Source: Flavobacterium salmonis
Lineage (GTDB): Bacteria; Bacteroidota; Bacteroidia; Flavobacteriales; Flavobacteriaceae
Direction: 5' to 3'
NCBI RefSeq assembly: GCF_903819435.1
Contig: NZ_CAIJDP010000069.1
Location: forward strand, 62,001 to 126,000
Length of the DNA stretch: 64,000 bases
This document shows positions 53,721 to 62,543 of the stretch, one piece after another; position 1 is the first letter of the stretch, and each line of letters opens with the position of its first letter. A model generated the notes under the pieces. The model ran no database searches. It saw only the letters and a program-made list of their open reading frames with translations, and was not told the origin of the DNA. A program made the translations under genes and the position numbers.

Positions 53721-55955
53721 TTAAAACGAAACATTCAAACCAAAATTAAATGCCCACTGAAATTGATTAAAAGTTTGTTTGGTTAATGGATTGATGTAGT
53801 AATTCATACCAGGCTGAACAAAAACATTTGTCTTTTTGTATAAACGATATTGTAAAGTACTGCTTAGTAAAGTTCCGTAAACAAAGTCACTGGCATTTAA
53901 ATTATCACCTATTGAATCTCCGTTTAAGGTCACATTGTTTGAAATTAATTTCCCTACAAAACCACCCGTATTTAGACTTAAACTGGTTTTGCTTTTGCTA
54001 AAAATAGCATAAGAAACTTCAAGGGGCATCTCAATATATTTTAAACTCTGTTCGATATTCCCATTTTCTGTATTATCGCTTTTTAAAGCGTTTTGAGTAT
54101 TTTTTGAAACAAAAACATAGCTGGAGTTGGTTGTTATCTTTGGCGCAACTACTGCAGGACTCTGAATTAAATAGTCGCTTATTGCAGGATATGAAGCTAT
54201 TTCAGATGTTTGGTAATAAGAAACATTAGCGATACTTTGACCTAATTCATTAATTTTTAAACCAGAACTTACAGCCCATTTTTTATTGAGTTTGTAATTT
54301 GTCTTTACTCCATATGAGTTCGTTTGTTTGGATTCGTTAACATTTCCTAAAGTCTTTTGCTTACCGTAATTTTGAGAATTTGCAACTCCTGCAAAAACGT
54401 CCAATGACCATTTTTCAGAATTAGGAATAGATTTACTTTCTTTGTCTTTTTCAGTTTTAACTTCTACAATTCCCTTTTCTAAATTTTGTAATTCTACTAA
54501 TTGAAGAGAATCCACTTTGGTTAACAAATTAGTATATTCAGAATTTTTATTTTGATTATTTTCAGCAACAATTGTTTTTGTTGTTAGGGCTTCGTTTGAA
54601 ACTTCTTTTGTTGTATTTTGTTTCTTTTCTGAAATTAAATTAGAAGAGTTTAAAACAGTAACAGCATTGTTTTTTGAAGCTAATTTTTCTTCAAAAATAG
54701 AGTTTGGTACCTGATTGTTTGAAAAAGAATTGAACGAATTTTGTTTTCCTGCTGTGAATGTTTTTTCAGCCACAGCCTGATTTTCATTTCTTTTTTCAGC
54801 TTGTAAAGCTTCATTATTTGAAAAAGAATTGAACGAATTTTGTTTTCCTGCTGTAAATGTTTTTTCAGCCACAGCCTGATTTTCATTTCTTTTTTCAGTT
54901 TGTAAAGCCTGATTGTTTGAATAAGAATTGAACGAATTTTGTTTTCCTGTTGTAAATGTTTTTTCAGCTACGGCTTGATTTTCATTTCTTTTTTCAGCTT
55001 GTAAAGCTTCATTATTTGAATAAGAATTGGAAGAGTTTTGTTTTCCTGTTGTAAATGTTTTTTCAGCCACAGCCTGATTTTCATTTCTTTTTTCAGTTTG
55101 TAAAGCCTGATTGTTTGAAAAAGAATTGAACGAATTTTGTTTTCCTGTTGTAAATGTTTTTTCAGCTACGGGTTGAATTTCATTTCTTTTTTCAGCTTGT
55201 AAAGCTTCATTATTTGAAAAAGAATTGAAAGAGTTTTGTTTTCCTGCTGTAAATGTTTTTTCAGCTACAGCCTGATTTTTATTTCTTTTTTCAGTTTGTA
55301 AAGCCTGATTGTTTGAAAAAGAATTGAAAGAGTTTTGTTTTCCTGCTGTGAATGTTTTTTCAGCCAGATCCTGATTTTCATTTCTTTTTTCAGCTTTTAA
55401 AGCCTGATTGTTTGAAAAAGAATTGAACGAATTTTGTTTTCCTGCTGTGAATGTTTTTTCAGCCACAGCCTGATTTGTATTTTTTGTTGTATTTTTTGAT
55501 TTCTGGTCAGAAATACCGGAATTGATTTTAGTACTGAAATTTTTAGGAGTAATTGTTGTTCTATATGGATTGTTGTTTTGAGGATTATTAGATTCTTTTA
55601 CGGTATTTTCTAAAGATGAATTTTCAACAACATCAGCCTTTTTTTCTGCATTATTTTCTTCAGTACCTATTTTTTTGTTACTCTCTGCGTTTTGTTTGTT
55701 TTCGTCAAGAACAACGTTTTTTTCTATCGATTCTTTATTTATTGTTTCAATTCCTGAATCAGAATTAAAACGTAAAACAGAAGGAAGCAATAGCCCTAGT
55801 AAAAGGCATGCAGCAGCAGACCACCAAAGAATTGCTCTTTTTTTCTTTTTGGGTTTATCAAGTTCTTCTTCAATTTTATTCCATAATTCGGGTGGTGGGA
55901 CACTCGAAAAATTTTCCATTGATGAAAAAATATCTTCTATTTTCTGCTTTTTCAT
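53721..55955 (-). CDS. Anti-sigma-like protein with 33-residue tandem repeats and C-terminal beta-barrel
   Basis: A 744-residue protein in three parts. Residues 1-40 are cytoplasmic and helical (ENFSSVPPPELWNKIEEELD), followed by one membrane helix (about 42-62, WWSAAACLLLGLLLPSVL). Residues 63-460 are Asn/Lys/Glu-rich and disordered, with eight 33-residue repeats (161-424, unit NQAVAEKTFTAGKQNSFNSF and onward). Residues 510-744 look like an outer-membrane barrel (PorT-type) with a terminal aromatic (NFGLNVSF). The ATG overlaps the sigma stop as ATGA. Inference: an anti-sigma factor that spans from inner to outer membrane. Confidence 0.75.
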   Translation of the reverse strand: MKKQKIEDIFSSMENFSSVPPPELWNKIEEELDKPKKKKRAILWWSAAACLLLGLLLPSVLRFNSDSGIETINKESIEKNVVLDENKQNAESNKKIGTEENNAEKKADVVENSSLENTVKESNNPQNNNPYRTTITPKNFSTKINSGISDQKSKNTTKNTNQAVAEKTFTAGKQNSFNSFSNNQALKAEKRNENQDLAEKTFTAGKQNSFNSFSNNQALQTEKRNKNQAVAEKTFTAGKQNSFNSFSNNEALQAEKRNEIQPVAEKTFTTGKQNSFNSFSNNQALQTEKRNENQAVAEKTFTTGKQNSSNSYSNNEALQAEKRNENQAVAEKTFTTGKQNSFNSYSNNQALQTEKRNENQAVAEKTFTAGKQNSFNSFSNNEALQAEKRNENQAVAEKTFTAGKQNSFNSFSNNQVPNSIFEEKLASKNNAVTVLNSSNLISEKKQNTTKEVSNEALTTKTIVAENNQNKNSEYTNLLTKVDSLQLVELQNLEKGIVEVKTEKDKESKSIPNSEKWSLDVFAGVANSQNYGKQKTLGNVNESKQTNSYGVKTNYKLNKKWAVSSGLKINELGQSIANVSYYQTSEIASYPAISDYLIQSPAVVAPKITTNSSYVFVSKNTQNALKSDNTENGNIEQSLKYIEMPLEVSYAIFSKSKTSLSLNTGGFVGKLISNNVTLNGDSIGDNLNASDFVYGTLLSSTLQYRLYKKTNVFVQPGMNYYINPLTKQTFNQFQWAFNFGLNVSF
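54684..55475. repeat. Eight tandem 99-bp coding repeats
   Basis: Eight in-frame copies of a 99-bp unit inside the anti-sigma-like gene. Odd and even copies differ in a regular way (NNQALQTEKRN against NNEALQAEKRN), which suggests past duplication of a 198-bp double unit. Unit 8 changes at its end into unique sequence. Length variation between strains is likely. Confidence 0.9.
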
Positions 55956-56503
55956 GCTGTTTTAAAATTTTTAATACTCAAAATTCTTTTTTGTAAAATT
56001 CTTTTGGCCCTGTTTAAATTTGATTTAGAAGTGCCTTCTGAAATTTTGAGTTGTTCTGCAATCTCTCTATGTTTCATTTTTTCAAAAACATATAAGTTAA
56101 AAACCATGCGGTATTGATCAGGTAAGTCCCGGATATATTCGAGTAATTTTTCTTGTGCTATCGGAATAATTTCTAATTCCTCTTCTTCCACAAAATCGGT
56201 ATCAGGATCAAAAACATCCAAAAAGAAACTTTCTTTTTTTTTCTTATTTAAAGTTTCGATTAGTTTATTGATAAAAATTCGTTTCAGCCAACCTTCAAAA
56301 CTGCCTTCAAATTTATATTGATGGATTTTTTGAAAAACAATAACAAACGCCTCTTGAAAAACATCTTTGGCATCGTCTTCATTTTTCATATATTTTAAGC
56401 AAATACCATACAAAACAGGAGAGAACAACTGATAAATTTTCAGTTGTCCTGCTCTGTCATTCTGTATGCATTGTTTAATGTATATGTCTAAATCGTCTTT
56501 CAA
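55952..56503 (-). CDS. ECF-type RNA polymerase sigma factor
   Basis: A 183-residue sigma factor. Region 2: YQLFSPVLYGICLKYMKNED then DAKDVFQEAFVIVFQKIHQY; region 4: LPDQYRMVFNLYVFEKMKHR with HTH end LKISEGTSKSNLNRAKRILQ. It is followed with a four-base ATGA overlap by the anti-sigma-like barrel gene, its likely regulator. No obvious autoregulatory promoter was found in the short upstream gap. Confidence 0.88.
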   Translation of the reverse strand: MKDDLDIYIKQCIQNDRAGQLKIYQLFSPVLYGICLKYMKNEDDAKDVFQEAFVIVFQKIHQYKFEGSFEGWLKRIFINKLIETLNKKKKESFFLDVFDPDTDFVEEEELEIIPIAQEKLLEYIRDLPDQYRMVFNLYVFEKMKHREIAEQLKISEGTSKSNLNRAKRILQKRILSIKNFKTA

Positions 56504-56554
56504 AAAGAGGGGTTGTTTGGTTTAGGCAAAAATAACTTTTTTTAGACTCTTAAC

Positions 56555-56953
56555 CTATTTTTTATAGATAGTACGTGTACCATCAGAGTCATTACTTATG
56601 ATTGTTAAGTTTTGATTATCAAGGTTTTCTATAATGTATGTTTTGCCTTCAAAAGAGATCAGATCCTTTTCTGACTGGTCAAAAAAACTGATCCCTTTTT
56701 TGATTTCATACGTACTGTTGCGAATCTCAACATCATCTTTGTAAGTGATGATTTTTCCATCATTGGTAAAAACTATTTTTTTATTGAATCCTATTGTTTT
56801 AGGAGTAGAAACATATGGATTATTTTCTCCGCCAATCGTTTTTTTCCAGACCCACGTATCAATAATGGGATTGGTTTTAGTTGTGTTAACTTCAAATGAA
56901 TAAGAAGTTGTAAAAATGATAAGTACAATAAAAAGGAATAGTTTTTTTGTCAT
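56555..56953 (-). CDS. Exported lipocalin-like protein of unknown function
   Basis: A 132-residue protein with a signal peptide (FLFIVLIIFTTSYSFE). The remainder alternates short strands (TWVWKKTIGGE; KIVFTNDGKIITYKDD; TRTIYKK), as in small lipocalin-like barrels of Bacteroidota. No cysteine lipobox. It is 7 nt downstream of the PrcB-type lipoprotein gene on the same strand, so the two are likely co-transcribed. Confidence 0.6.
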   Translation of the reverse strand: MTKKLFLFIVLIIFTTSYSFEVNTTKTNPIIDTWVWKKTIGGENNPYVSTPKTIGFNKKIVFTNDGKIITYKDDVEIRNSTYEIKKGISFFDQSEKDLISFEGKTYIIENLDNQNLTIISNDSDGTRTIYKK

Positions 56954-56960
56954 GATTTGT

Positions 56961-57821
56961 TTAAATTTTTAAGAGTACAATTTTGTCTTTAATTGCCTTC
57001 TTGAAAGCTTTCACTTCTGTACTTTGATCTGCTGTATCAGTATTGTCGATATAGATTTTTGTTGTACTGGCACCTTGGTGTAATTCAAAATAAACACCAC
57101 CCTGATTTGCCGGGTCTGGAGATCCGTAGGTTTTGGTTTGGCCTTTTAAGTTTAAGATTTCAGTTGGGACACTTTTCAGGAACAACGTGTATTCACCCCT
57201 TTTTATTGTAGCAGTATATTTATATTGTCCAAATTCATAAATTCCGGTGGCTACATTTAGATATTTAAGAATATTGTAATCATTTAGTTGGAAAAAGTCA
57301 TTAACACTGCCAAAAGTTCCAATAACAATATTGTCTTTGTTTTCTGTAGTTTTGTTAAAATAAATAGGTTTTGTCGTTTTAGGAATCAAAACATAATCAG
57401 CAGGATAGGTTGCAGTTGGACTAGTGGTCTCTCCGCTTTGTGGTCCGTGCTCATAAAAATTAACAACAATCTGGCAATTGTTTTCTACAATCGAAGTGAT
57501 TTTTATACCGTAACCTGTGGTTGATTTTTGACCAGAATAAAGTCCAATCAAAAAGTTATTAGTGAAATTAATATTTGGATCACTGGCAACAGTACATGAA
57601 TTAGCATGTTGTGTGAAATACTGATTCAGTTTTTCCTGGCTATTTACAATTATAGCTGCAGGATTGGGTAAGGCCTCTTTAATTGTATAGTTGCAGGAAA
57701 GAGGAAAGCCGGTAAATGAAACGTTAGTATATGTTCCACACGTATCTTGAGGTAAATCATCATTCAGTGAACACGCACTGAATCCAAAAGCTATAAATAA
57801 GCTTAACATTAACTTTTTCAT
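56961..57821 (-). CDS. Lipoprotein with PrcB-like domain
   Basis: A 286-residue lipoprotein (LFIAFGFSAC then SLNDDLPQD, acidic as in surface-exposed lipoproteins). Residues 85-155 (FLIGLYSGQKSTTGYGIKIT and YPADYVLIPKTTKPIYFNK) resemble the C-terminal domain of PrcB, the partner of the Treponema dentilysin protease. The rest is not recognised. No PrcA/PrtP protease adjoins. It heads a two-gene unit with the lipocalin-like protein. The 174-bp gap upstream to rmuC is AT-rich without a clear motif. Confidence 0.6.
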   Translation of the reverse strand: MKKLMLSLFIAFGFSACSLNDDLPQDTCGTYTNVSFTGFPLSCNYTIKEALPNPAAIIVNSQEKLNQYFTQHANSCTVASDPNINFTNNFLIGLYSGQKSTTGYGIKITSIVENNCQIVVNFYEHGPQSGETTSPTATYPADYVLIPKTTKPIYFNKTTENKDNIVIGTFGSVNDFFQLNDYNILKYLNVATGIYEFGQYKYTATIKRGEYTLFLKSVPTEILNLKGQTKTYGSPDPANQGGVYFELHQGASTTKIYIDNTDTADQSTEVKAFKKAIKDKIVLLKI

Positions 57822-57995
57822 GAATTTTATTATTAGGTTTATATTTAGTAGATGTAATTGTTTTAAAATGGTTGCGTTGAATTTTTTTAGATGACTGAAT
57901 TGTTTATTTAATTTAGATTAGATACTAATTCATGAAATATTAATTGTAAAGAATAAGAACTACGTATTATTGCGTACTTTTACTTAAAAATTTAC

Positions 57996-59378
57996 GTGTT
58001 TATGTTCGATTTTGTTCCGTTTCTGATGGTTTTCGTTTTGGCTTTATTCCTGGGCATTTACTTGGGCAGAGTTTTGTCTTCGGCTAAATTTGAATCAGAG
58101 AAAGTAAGTTTGAATGAAAAACTTAATGGAGCAAATTCGCAATTTCTATTGCAGAGAGAACAATTTCTAAACGAAAAGAACAGTTTTGAAAAACAGCTTC
58201 ATTTAATCCATTCAGAGAAAGAAAATATTCGAAATGAGAAAGATAGTTTAGCAATTCAGCTATCAAAAAAAGAAGCTGATTTTGAAAATTTATGGGAACG
58301 CCACAAAGAACAAAAAGCAGAAATAACAGCACTGCAGGAAAAATTTACTAAAGAATTCGAAAATTTAGCCAATAAAATCCTCGAAGAAAAATCAGCAAAA
58401 TTTACTGAGCAGAATTCCGTAAATATGAAAAATATCCTGTTGCCTCTGCAGGATAAAATTCAGGGTTTTGAGCAAAAAGTAGAACAAACTCATAAAGAAA
58501 GTATCGATTACCACGCAGCTTTGCGCCAGCAGATTTTAGGTTTGAGCGAAATGAATATTCAGATGAGCAAAGAGACTTTAAATTTGACCAGGGCGCTGAA
58601 AGGAGACAGCAAAATGCAGGGTAATTGGGGCGAACTGGTTTTAGAACGTGTTTTGGAAAAATCAGGACTGGAAAAAGGAAGGGAATATGAAGTTCAGCAA
58701 AGTTTTACCAATAATGAAGGGAATCGTGTTTTTCCTGATGTAGTCATTAATCTTCCCGACGGAAAAAAAATGATTGTCGACTCAAAAGTATCGCTAACCG
58801 CTTATGAAAAATGGATTAATGAAGAAGAGGAATTTCTTAAAGCTGATCTTTTAAAAGAACATGTCAACTCCATCAAACGGCATGTCGAGCAATTAGGGAG
58901 CAAGAACTATCATGATCTGTATCAAATTGAAAGTCCGGATTTTGTTTTGCTTTTTATTCCTATTGAACCCGCTTTTGCCATTGCTTTAAATCAGGATTCT
59001 AATTTGTACAATAAAGCTTTTGAGAAAAACATTGTTATTGTAACACCAACTACCTTATTGGCAACTTTACGAACGATTGATAGTATGTGGGCCAACCAGA
59101 AGCAACAGGAAAATGCTTTTGAGATTGCACGTCAGGCCGGAGCATTGTATGATAAGTTTGAAGGTTTTGTAGCTGATTTAGTAAAAATTGGAAATAAAAT
59201 AAAAGATACCAAAACCGAATATGAAAATGCAATGAACAAACTTGTTGACGGGAAAGGAAACCTGATTTCGAGTGTTGAAAAGTTAAAAAAAATGGGAGCG
59301 AAAGCCAAAAAATCACTTCCTGAAAATATTATTACAAGAGCTTCAAACAATACTGATGAAAACCAATCTTTAAATTAA
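57996..59378 (+). CDS. rmuC: DNA recombination protein RmuC
   Basis: A 460-residue protein. An N-terminal membrane helix (about residues 3-22, FVPFLMVFVLALFLGIYLG) is followed by a long coiled coil (30-150) and the RmuC nuclease-like domain (about 150-430): KMQGNWGELVLERVLEKSGL, FPDVVINLPDGKKMIVDSKV (PD-(D/E)XK-type core), FVLLFIPIEPAFAIAL and VTPTTLLATLRTI. All family signatures are intact. RmuC limits inversion at short repeats. It is first in a row of plus-strand genes with close spacing. Confidence 0.93.
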   Translation: MFMFDFVPFLMVFVLALFLGIYLGRVLSSAKFESEKVSLNEKLNGANSQFLLQREQFLNEKNSFEKQLHLIHSEKENIRNEKDSLAIQLSKKEADFENLWERHKEQKAEITALQEKFTKEFENLANKILEEKSAKFTEQNSVNMKNILLPLQDKIQGFEQKVEQTHKESIDYHAALRQQILGLSEMNIQMSKETLNLTRALKGDSKMQGNWGELVLERVLEKSGLEKGREYEVQQSFTNNEGNRVFPDVVINLPDGKKMIVDSKVSLTAYEKWINEEEEFLKADLLKEHVNSIKRHVEQLGSKNYHDLYQIESPDFVLLFIPIEPAFAIALNQDSNLYNKAFEKNIVIVTPTTLLATLRTIDSMWANQKQQENAFEIARQAGALYDKFEGFVADLVKIGNKIKDTKTEYENAMNKLVDGKGNLISSVEKLKKMGAKAKKSLPENIITRASNNTDENQSLN

Positions 59379-59385
59379 AAACAGT

Positions 59386-59751
59386 ATGAAAAGAATTTTA
59401 ATGATTATTGCCGTTGCTTGTGTGTTGATTGGAACAATATATTTTGCATTTATTTATTATGTGCCTTATAGCGAAGGTTATCGTTCAGGTGAATTAATTA
59501 AGTTGAGCCATAAAGGAGTTATGATGAAAACATGGGAAGGCGAGTTGAGCCAGGGCGTTTCCGGTTCGCAAATATTTCGTTTCTCTGTTTTAGACAGTGA
59601 TAAAAAAGTGATTGATGACTTGAATGAGTTGCAAGGTCAATATGTAAAACTCACGTATGTCGAAAGATATAAAACCTTTAGCTGGTGGGGTGATACCCAA
59701 TTTTTTATCACAGCTGTCCAAAAAGAAAATTCTCCTTTTAAATACAAATAA
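59386..59751 (+). CDS. Small membrane-anchored protein of unknown function
   Basis: A 121-residue protein with one N-terminal helix (about 4-25) and a beta-rich end (GELIKLSHKGVMMKTWEGEL; QYVKLTYVERYKTFSWWGDT). It starts 7 nt after the rmuC stop. The family is common in flavobacteria; some entries wrongly carry a 6-phosphogluconate dehydrogenase label, and nothing in the sequence supports that enzyme. Function unknown. Confidence 0.65.
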   Translation: MKRILMIIAVACVLIGTIYFAFIYYVPYSEGYRSGELIKLSHKGVMMKTWEGELSQGVSGSQIFRFSVLDSDKKVIDDLNELQGQYVKLTYVERYKTFSWWGDTQFFITAVQKENSPFKYK

Positions 59752-59758
59752 TTATAAT

Positions 59759-60307
59759 ATGACTACAGATTTCAAACCCGTTTCTTCATCGAAAATAAGT
59801 ATTTCAGAATTAATGCTTCCGTCACATACCAATTTTAGCGGTAAAATTCATGGAGGATATGTTTTGCAATTGCTGGATCAGATTGCTTTTGCCTGTGCTT
59901 CAAAATTTTGCGGGAATTATTGTGTAACGGCTTCTGTTGATACGGTAAACTTTTTAAAACCTATTGAAGTAGGCGAGTTGGTTACAATGAAAGCATCAGT
60001 AAATTATGTGGGTCGGAGTTCTATGATTGTAGGTATTCGTGTTGAGGCAGAGAACATTCAGACCGGGGCTGTCAAACATTGCAATTCATCCTATTTCACT
60101 ATGGTTGCGAAAGACAAGGAAGGTAAAAGTGTTCAGGTTCCGGGACTAATTTTAACCAATTTGGATGAAGTACGCCGTTTTAGAAAATGTATCAAACAAA
60201 TTGAAACCAAAAAAGAAATAGAAGAACATGCCAAAGAAGCAAAAGTGAATTCTATCGAAGATTTGGCTAGTTTAGATAAATATAATGTGTTGTTGGAAAT
60301 TGGATAG
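59759..60307 (+). CDS. Acyl-CoA thioesterase (hotdog fold)
   Basis: Start at ATG 59759 (MTTDFKPVSSSKISISEL), giving 182 residues; a longer frame overlaps the previous gene. FSGKIHGGYVLQLLDQIAFA holds the catalytic acid-containing HGG...LLD block of the YciA/BFIT hotdog family, and SVDTVNFLKPIEVGELVTMK is the second family block. It hydrolyses acyl-CoA in the cytoplasm; chain preference is unknown. The C-terminal 40 residues are a charged extension. Confidence 0.88.
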   Translation: MTTDFKPVSSSKISISELMLPSHTNFSGKIHGGYVLQLLDQIAFACASKFCGNYCVTASVDTVNFLKPIEVGELVTMKASVNYVGRSSMIVGIRVEAENIQTGAVKHCNSSYFTMVAKDKEGKSVQVPGLILTNLDEVRRFRKCIKQIETKKEIEEHAKEAKVNSIEDLASLDKYNVLLEIG

Positions 60308-60308
60308 T

Positions 60309-60764
60309 ATGATAAAATATATTTACAGCAAACCTTATTTTTTATTTTTAGCCTTTATAACGATTCTTTTAATAATTGGGTTTATAAATATTAAAGAGAT
60401 GTTGGATATCAATATTCATGATACCTATTTGGTTATTTCTTATTTAGATTTTGCTTTACTTTCATCGTTTATTTATGGCGCTTTAGGACTAATTTATTTT
60501 GCTCTGATAAGATTTAATTTATCATTGATAAAATGGATGACGATTGCCCATGTAATTATTTCGATAGGAGGTTATTGTTCAATAGCCAGTTTTTTTCTGC
60601 TTATTAGGGAAACAGCTCCGGGAGATTTTGAAACTCTTTTAGATGATATGCATTTTAATGAAAGAATAAATTGGGGAATATTTATAACTTCATTTATAAT
60701 AATCATCACTCAGATTTTATTCTTTATAAATGCAATTTATGCTCTAATAAAAGGCAGAAGATAA
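60309..60764 (+). CDS. Four-helix membrane protein of unknown function
   Basis: Start at ATG 60309 (MIKYIYSKPYFLFLAF), one base after the thioesterase stop; 151 residues. Helices lie near 9-29, 45-67, 76-98 and 120-145. NIHDTYLVISYLDFALLSSF resembles the NxHDTYxVv segment seen in cytochrome-oxidase-like subunit I proteins, but no haem-binding pattern is present. Function unknown. The next 190 bp (60765-60954) contain no clear gene. Confidence 0.6.
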   Translation: MIKYIYSKPYFLFLAFITILLIIGFINIKEMLDINIHDTYLVISYLDFALLSSFIYGALGLIYFALIRFNLSLIKWMTIAHVIISIGGYCSIASFFLLIRETAPGDFETLLDDMHFNERINWGIFITSFIIIITQILFFINAIYALIKGRR

Positions 60765-60954
60765 TAGTAAAAAATTCACAAATATTTAGCATTAAATCCT
60801 CAACTCTATCCCTCGGATTTTCGTAACTTTAAGTACATGGTTGTATTACTATGTTTTACGGAGTTACGCCATTCGATTTTTTTAATCTGATTCATTTCAG
60901 CTTTTCTTTCTTTAAATAAAACCGAATGATATAATTGTTTAATTGCAGACGATT

Positions 60955-61524
60955 ATGAAAAAAACTATTTTATTTATTCTGCTATTTACCACTTATTCTA
61001 TTATTGCTCAGGAAAAAATAACTACCAGCAAAGCAATAATAAATTTTGAAGCTTCAGTGCCATTTTTTGAAGAAATAAAAGCGGTAAACAGTTCGGTTTT
61101 GATTATTTTGGAGCCCAAAACAAGTACTTTTTTATGTACTGTTATCATGAGAGATTTTCATTTTAAACTGGATTTGATGGAAGAGCATTTCAATGAAAAT
61201 TATATCGAAAGCAACCGGTACCCTAAAGCTTTTTTTAAAGGAAAAATCGAAAAATTTGATTTAAAAGACATTGATGAAGTTGAAAAAGAATACGTAATTA
61301 AAGGTAGATTAATGATTCGTGGAAAATCTAAAGAAATAGTGGTAAAGGCAATGTTAAAAAAAGCCAATGGAGGAATACGAATTACATCAGATTTTCCAAT
61401 TTCTACTGCTGATTTTGATATTGAAATTCCGGACAGAATAGCTTCAAAAATTGGAAAAATTGCAAAAACTCAATTAAACGGAGTTATTGGTGGTGATGAA
61501 CAAAATCTACTGACTCTAAAATAA
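60955..61524 (+). CDS. YceI-like exported protein
   Basis: Start at ATG 60955 (MKKTILFILLFTTYSIIAQE), 189 residues with a signal peptide. The lipocalin-like YceI barrel is suggested by STFLCTVIMRDFHFKLDLME, YIESNRYPKAFFKGKIEKFD and the closing FDIEIPDRIASKIGKIAKTQ. YceI proteins bind isoprenoid-type lipids in the periplasm. The ATG is preceded by an in-frame ATG 12 nt upstream. No operon partner is close by. Confidence 0.8.
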   Translation: MKKTILFILLFTTYSIIAQEKITTSKAIINFEASVPFFEEIKAVNSSVLIILEPKTSTFLCTVIMRDFHFKLDLMEEHFNENYIESNRYPKAFFKGKIEKFDLKDIDEVEKEYVIKGRLMIRGKSKEIVVKAMLKKANGGIRITSDFPISTADFDIEIPDRIASKIGKIAKTQLNGVIGGDEQNLLTLK

Positions 61525-61534
61525 AAATTAATTT

Positions 61535-62446
61535 TTAAGGCAAACAATTAGAAAGCGCTGTTTTTAAATCTTCATAAAGGAAATGAACACCTGCTTTTTT
61601 AATTTTTTCCGATGAAACTCTTTGACCGTTTAGGACGGCAACACTCATTTCTCCTAAAAATAGTTTAAGGATAAATGCAGGGATTTTAGGAAGCCAAATC
61701 GAATATCCATACAAATTGGCAAGTGTTTTAGATAATATTGCGTTTGTAGTATTGTCTAAAACAGTTGCATTATAAGCACCATTTATTTGCTCATCCTGAA
61801 TGGCTTTTAAATAAATAATGCATAAATCTTCAATGTGAATCCAGGGCAAATATTGTTTTCCGGTTCCTAATACTGTTCCAAATCCGATTTTAAAACCCGG
61901 TGTAAGTTTTTTTAAAAAACCTTCATTTCTTCCTAATACAATTCCTGTTCTGATTTTTACAGTTCTAATTCCTAAAGATTCAATTTTATCAACGGCTTGT
62001 TCCCATTTTTGACAAGTCATTCCTAAAAAATCATTTGCCGGAGGGGTGCTCTCTGTACAAATTTCATTGCTTGTTGCTGCTCCGTAAATTCCAATTGCTG
62101 ACGCAGAAACAAATGCATGCAATGATTTATTGTTTTTTTGAAGAACTGAATGAATAAGTTCAATGGGTTTGGTGCGACTTTCTAAAATATCTTTTTTGCG
62201 TTTGGCTGTCCATCTTTTCTCTACAATTCCTTCGCCTGCTAAATGGATAATATAATCTGCTTTAAGAATGGCCTCTTCGTCAATATAATTACGTTCCAAA
62301 TCCCATTTGTAATAGGTTATGGCACCGGAGTTATTATTGTCACTTCTGCTTAGAATATATACAGAGAAACCATTAGAAATCAATATGTCGGTAAGATATT
62401 TACCGATAAATCCGGTACCGCCAGTTAATAAAACATTTTTTGCCAT
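61535..62446 (-). CDS. TIGR01777-family NAD-dependent epimerase-like protein
   Basis: A 303-residue Rossmann protein. NAD-binding NVLLTGGTGFIGKYLTDIL is at residues 4-22; AFVSASAIGIYG holds the SDR-type active Ser/Tyr region; PWIHIEDLCIIYLKAIQDEQ and GAYNATVLDNTTNAILSKTL are TIGR01777 blocks. The closing LNGQRVSSEKIKKAG matches the DUF1731 end. Its activity is not settled (sometimes labelled SulA-like). On the minus strand TATATTTG (62492-62499) lies upstream. Confidence 0.87.
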   Translation of the reverse strand: MAKNVLLTGGTGFIGKYLTDILISNGFSVYILSRSDNNNSGAITYYKWDLERNYIDEEAILKADYIIHLAGEGIVEKRWTAKRKKDILESRTKPIELIHSVLQKNNKSLHAFVSASAIGIYGAATSNEICTESTPPANDFLGMTCQKWEQAVDKIESLGIRTVKIRTGIVLGRNEGFLKKLTPGFKIGFGTVLGTGKQYLPWIHIEDLCIIYLKAIQDEQINGAYNATVLDNTTNAILSKTLANLYGYSIWLPKIPAFILKLFLGEMSVAVLNGQRVSSEKIKKAGVHFLYEDLKTALSNCLP

Positions 62447-62491
62447 GATAGTTTATAATATATTTAACAGAAGGTTTTGTTTAACGATACA

Positions 62492-62499
62492 CAAATATA
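62492..62499 (-). promoter_or_regulatory. -7 box of the TIGR01777 gene
   Basis: TATATTTG on the minus strand, 46 nt before the ATG, in the 97-bp gap shared with the divergent TetR-like gene (where GTACCTTTA on the plus strand is a weaker match). Confidence 0.5.
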
Positions 62500-62543
62500 G
62501 TTAAACATTGCGTACCTTTAAGGCAAATTCTAAATTTAATGAA

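Noticed and set aside
54684..55475. CRISPR-like array because of regular repeats
   Set aside because: The 99-bp units are coding, in frame, and contiguous without spacers.
59386..59751. 6-phosphogluconate dehydrogenase annotation
   Set aside because: A 121-residue membrane-anchored protein has neither the NADP fold nor the catalytic motifs.
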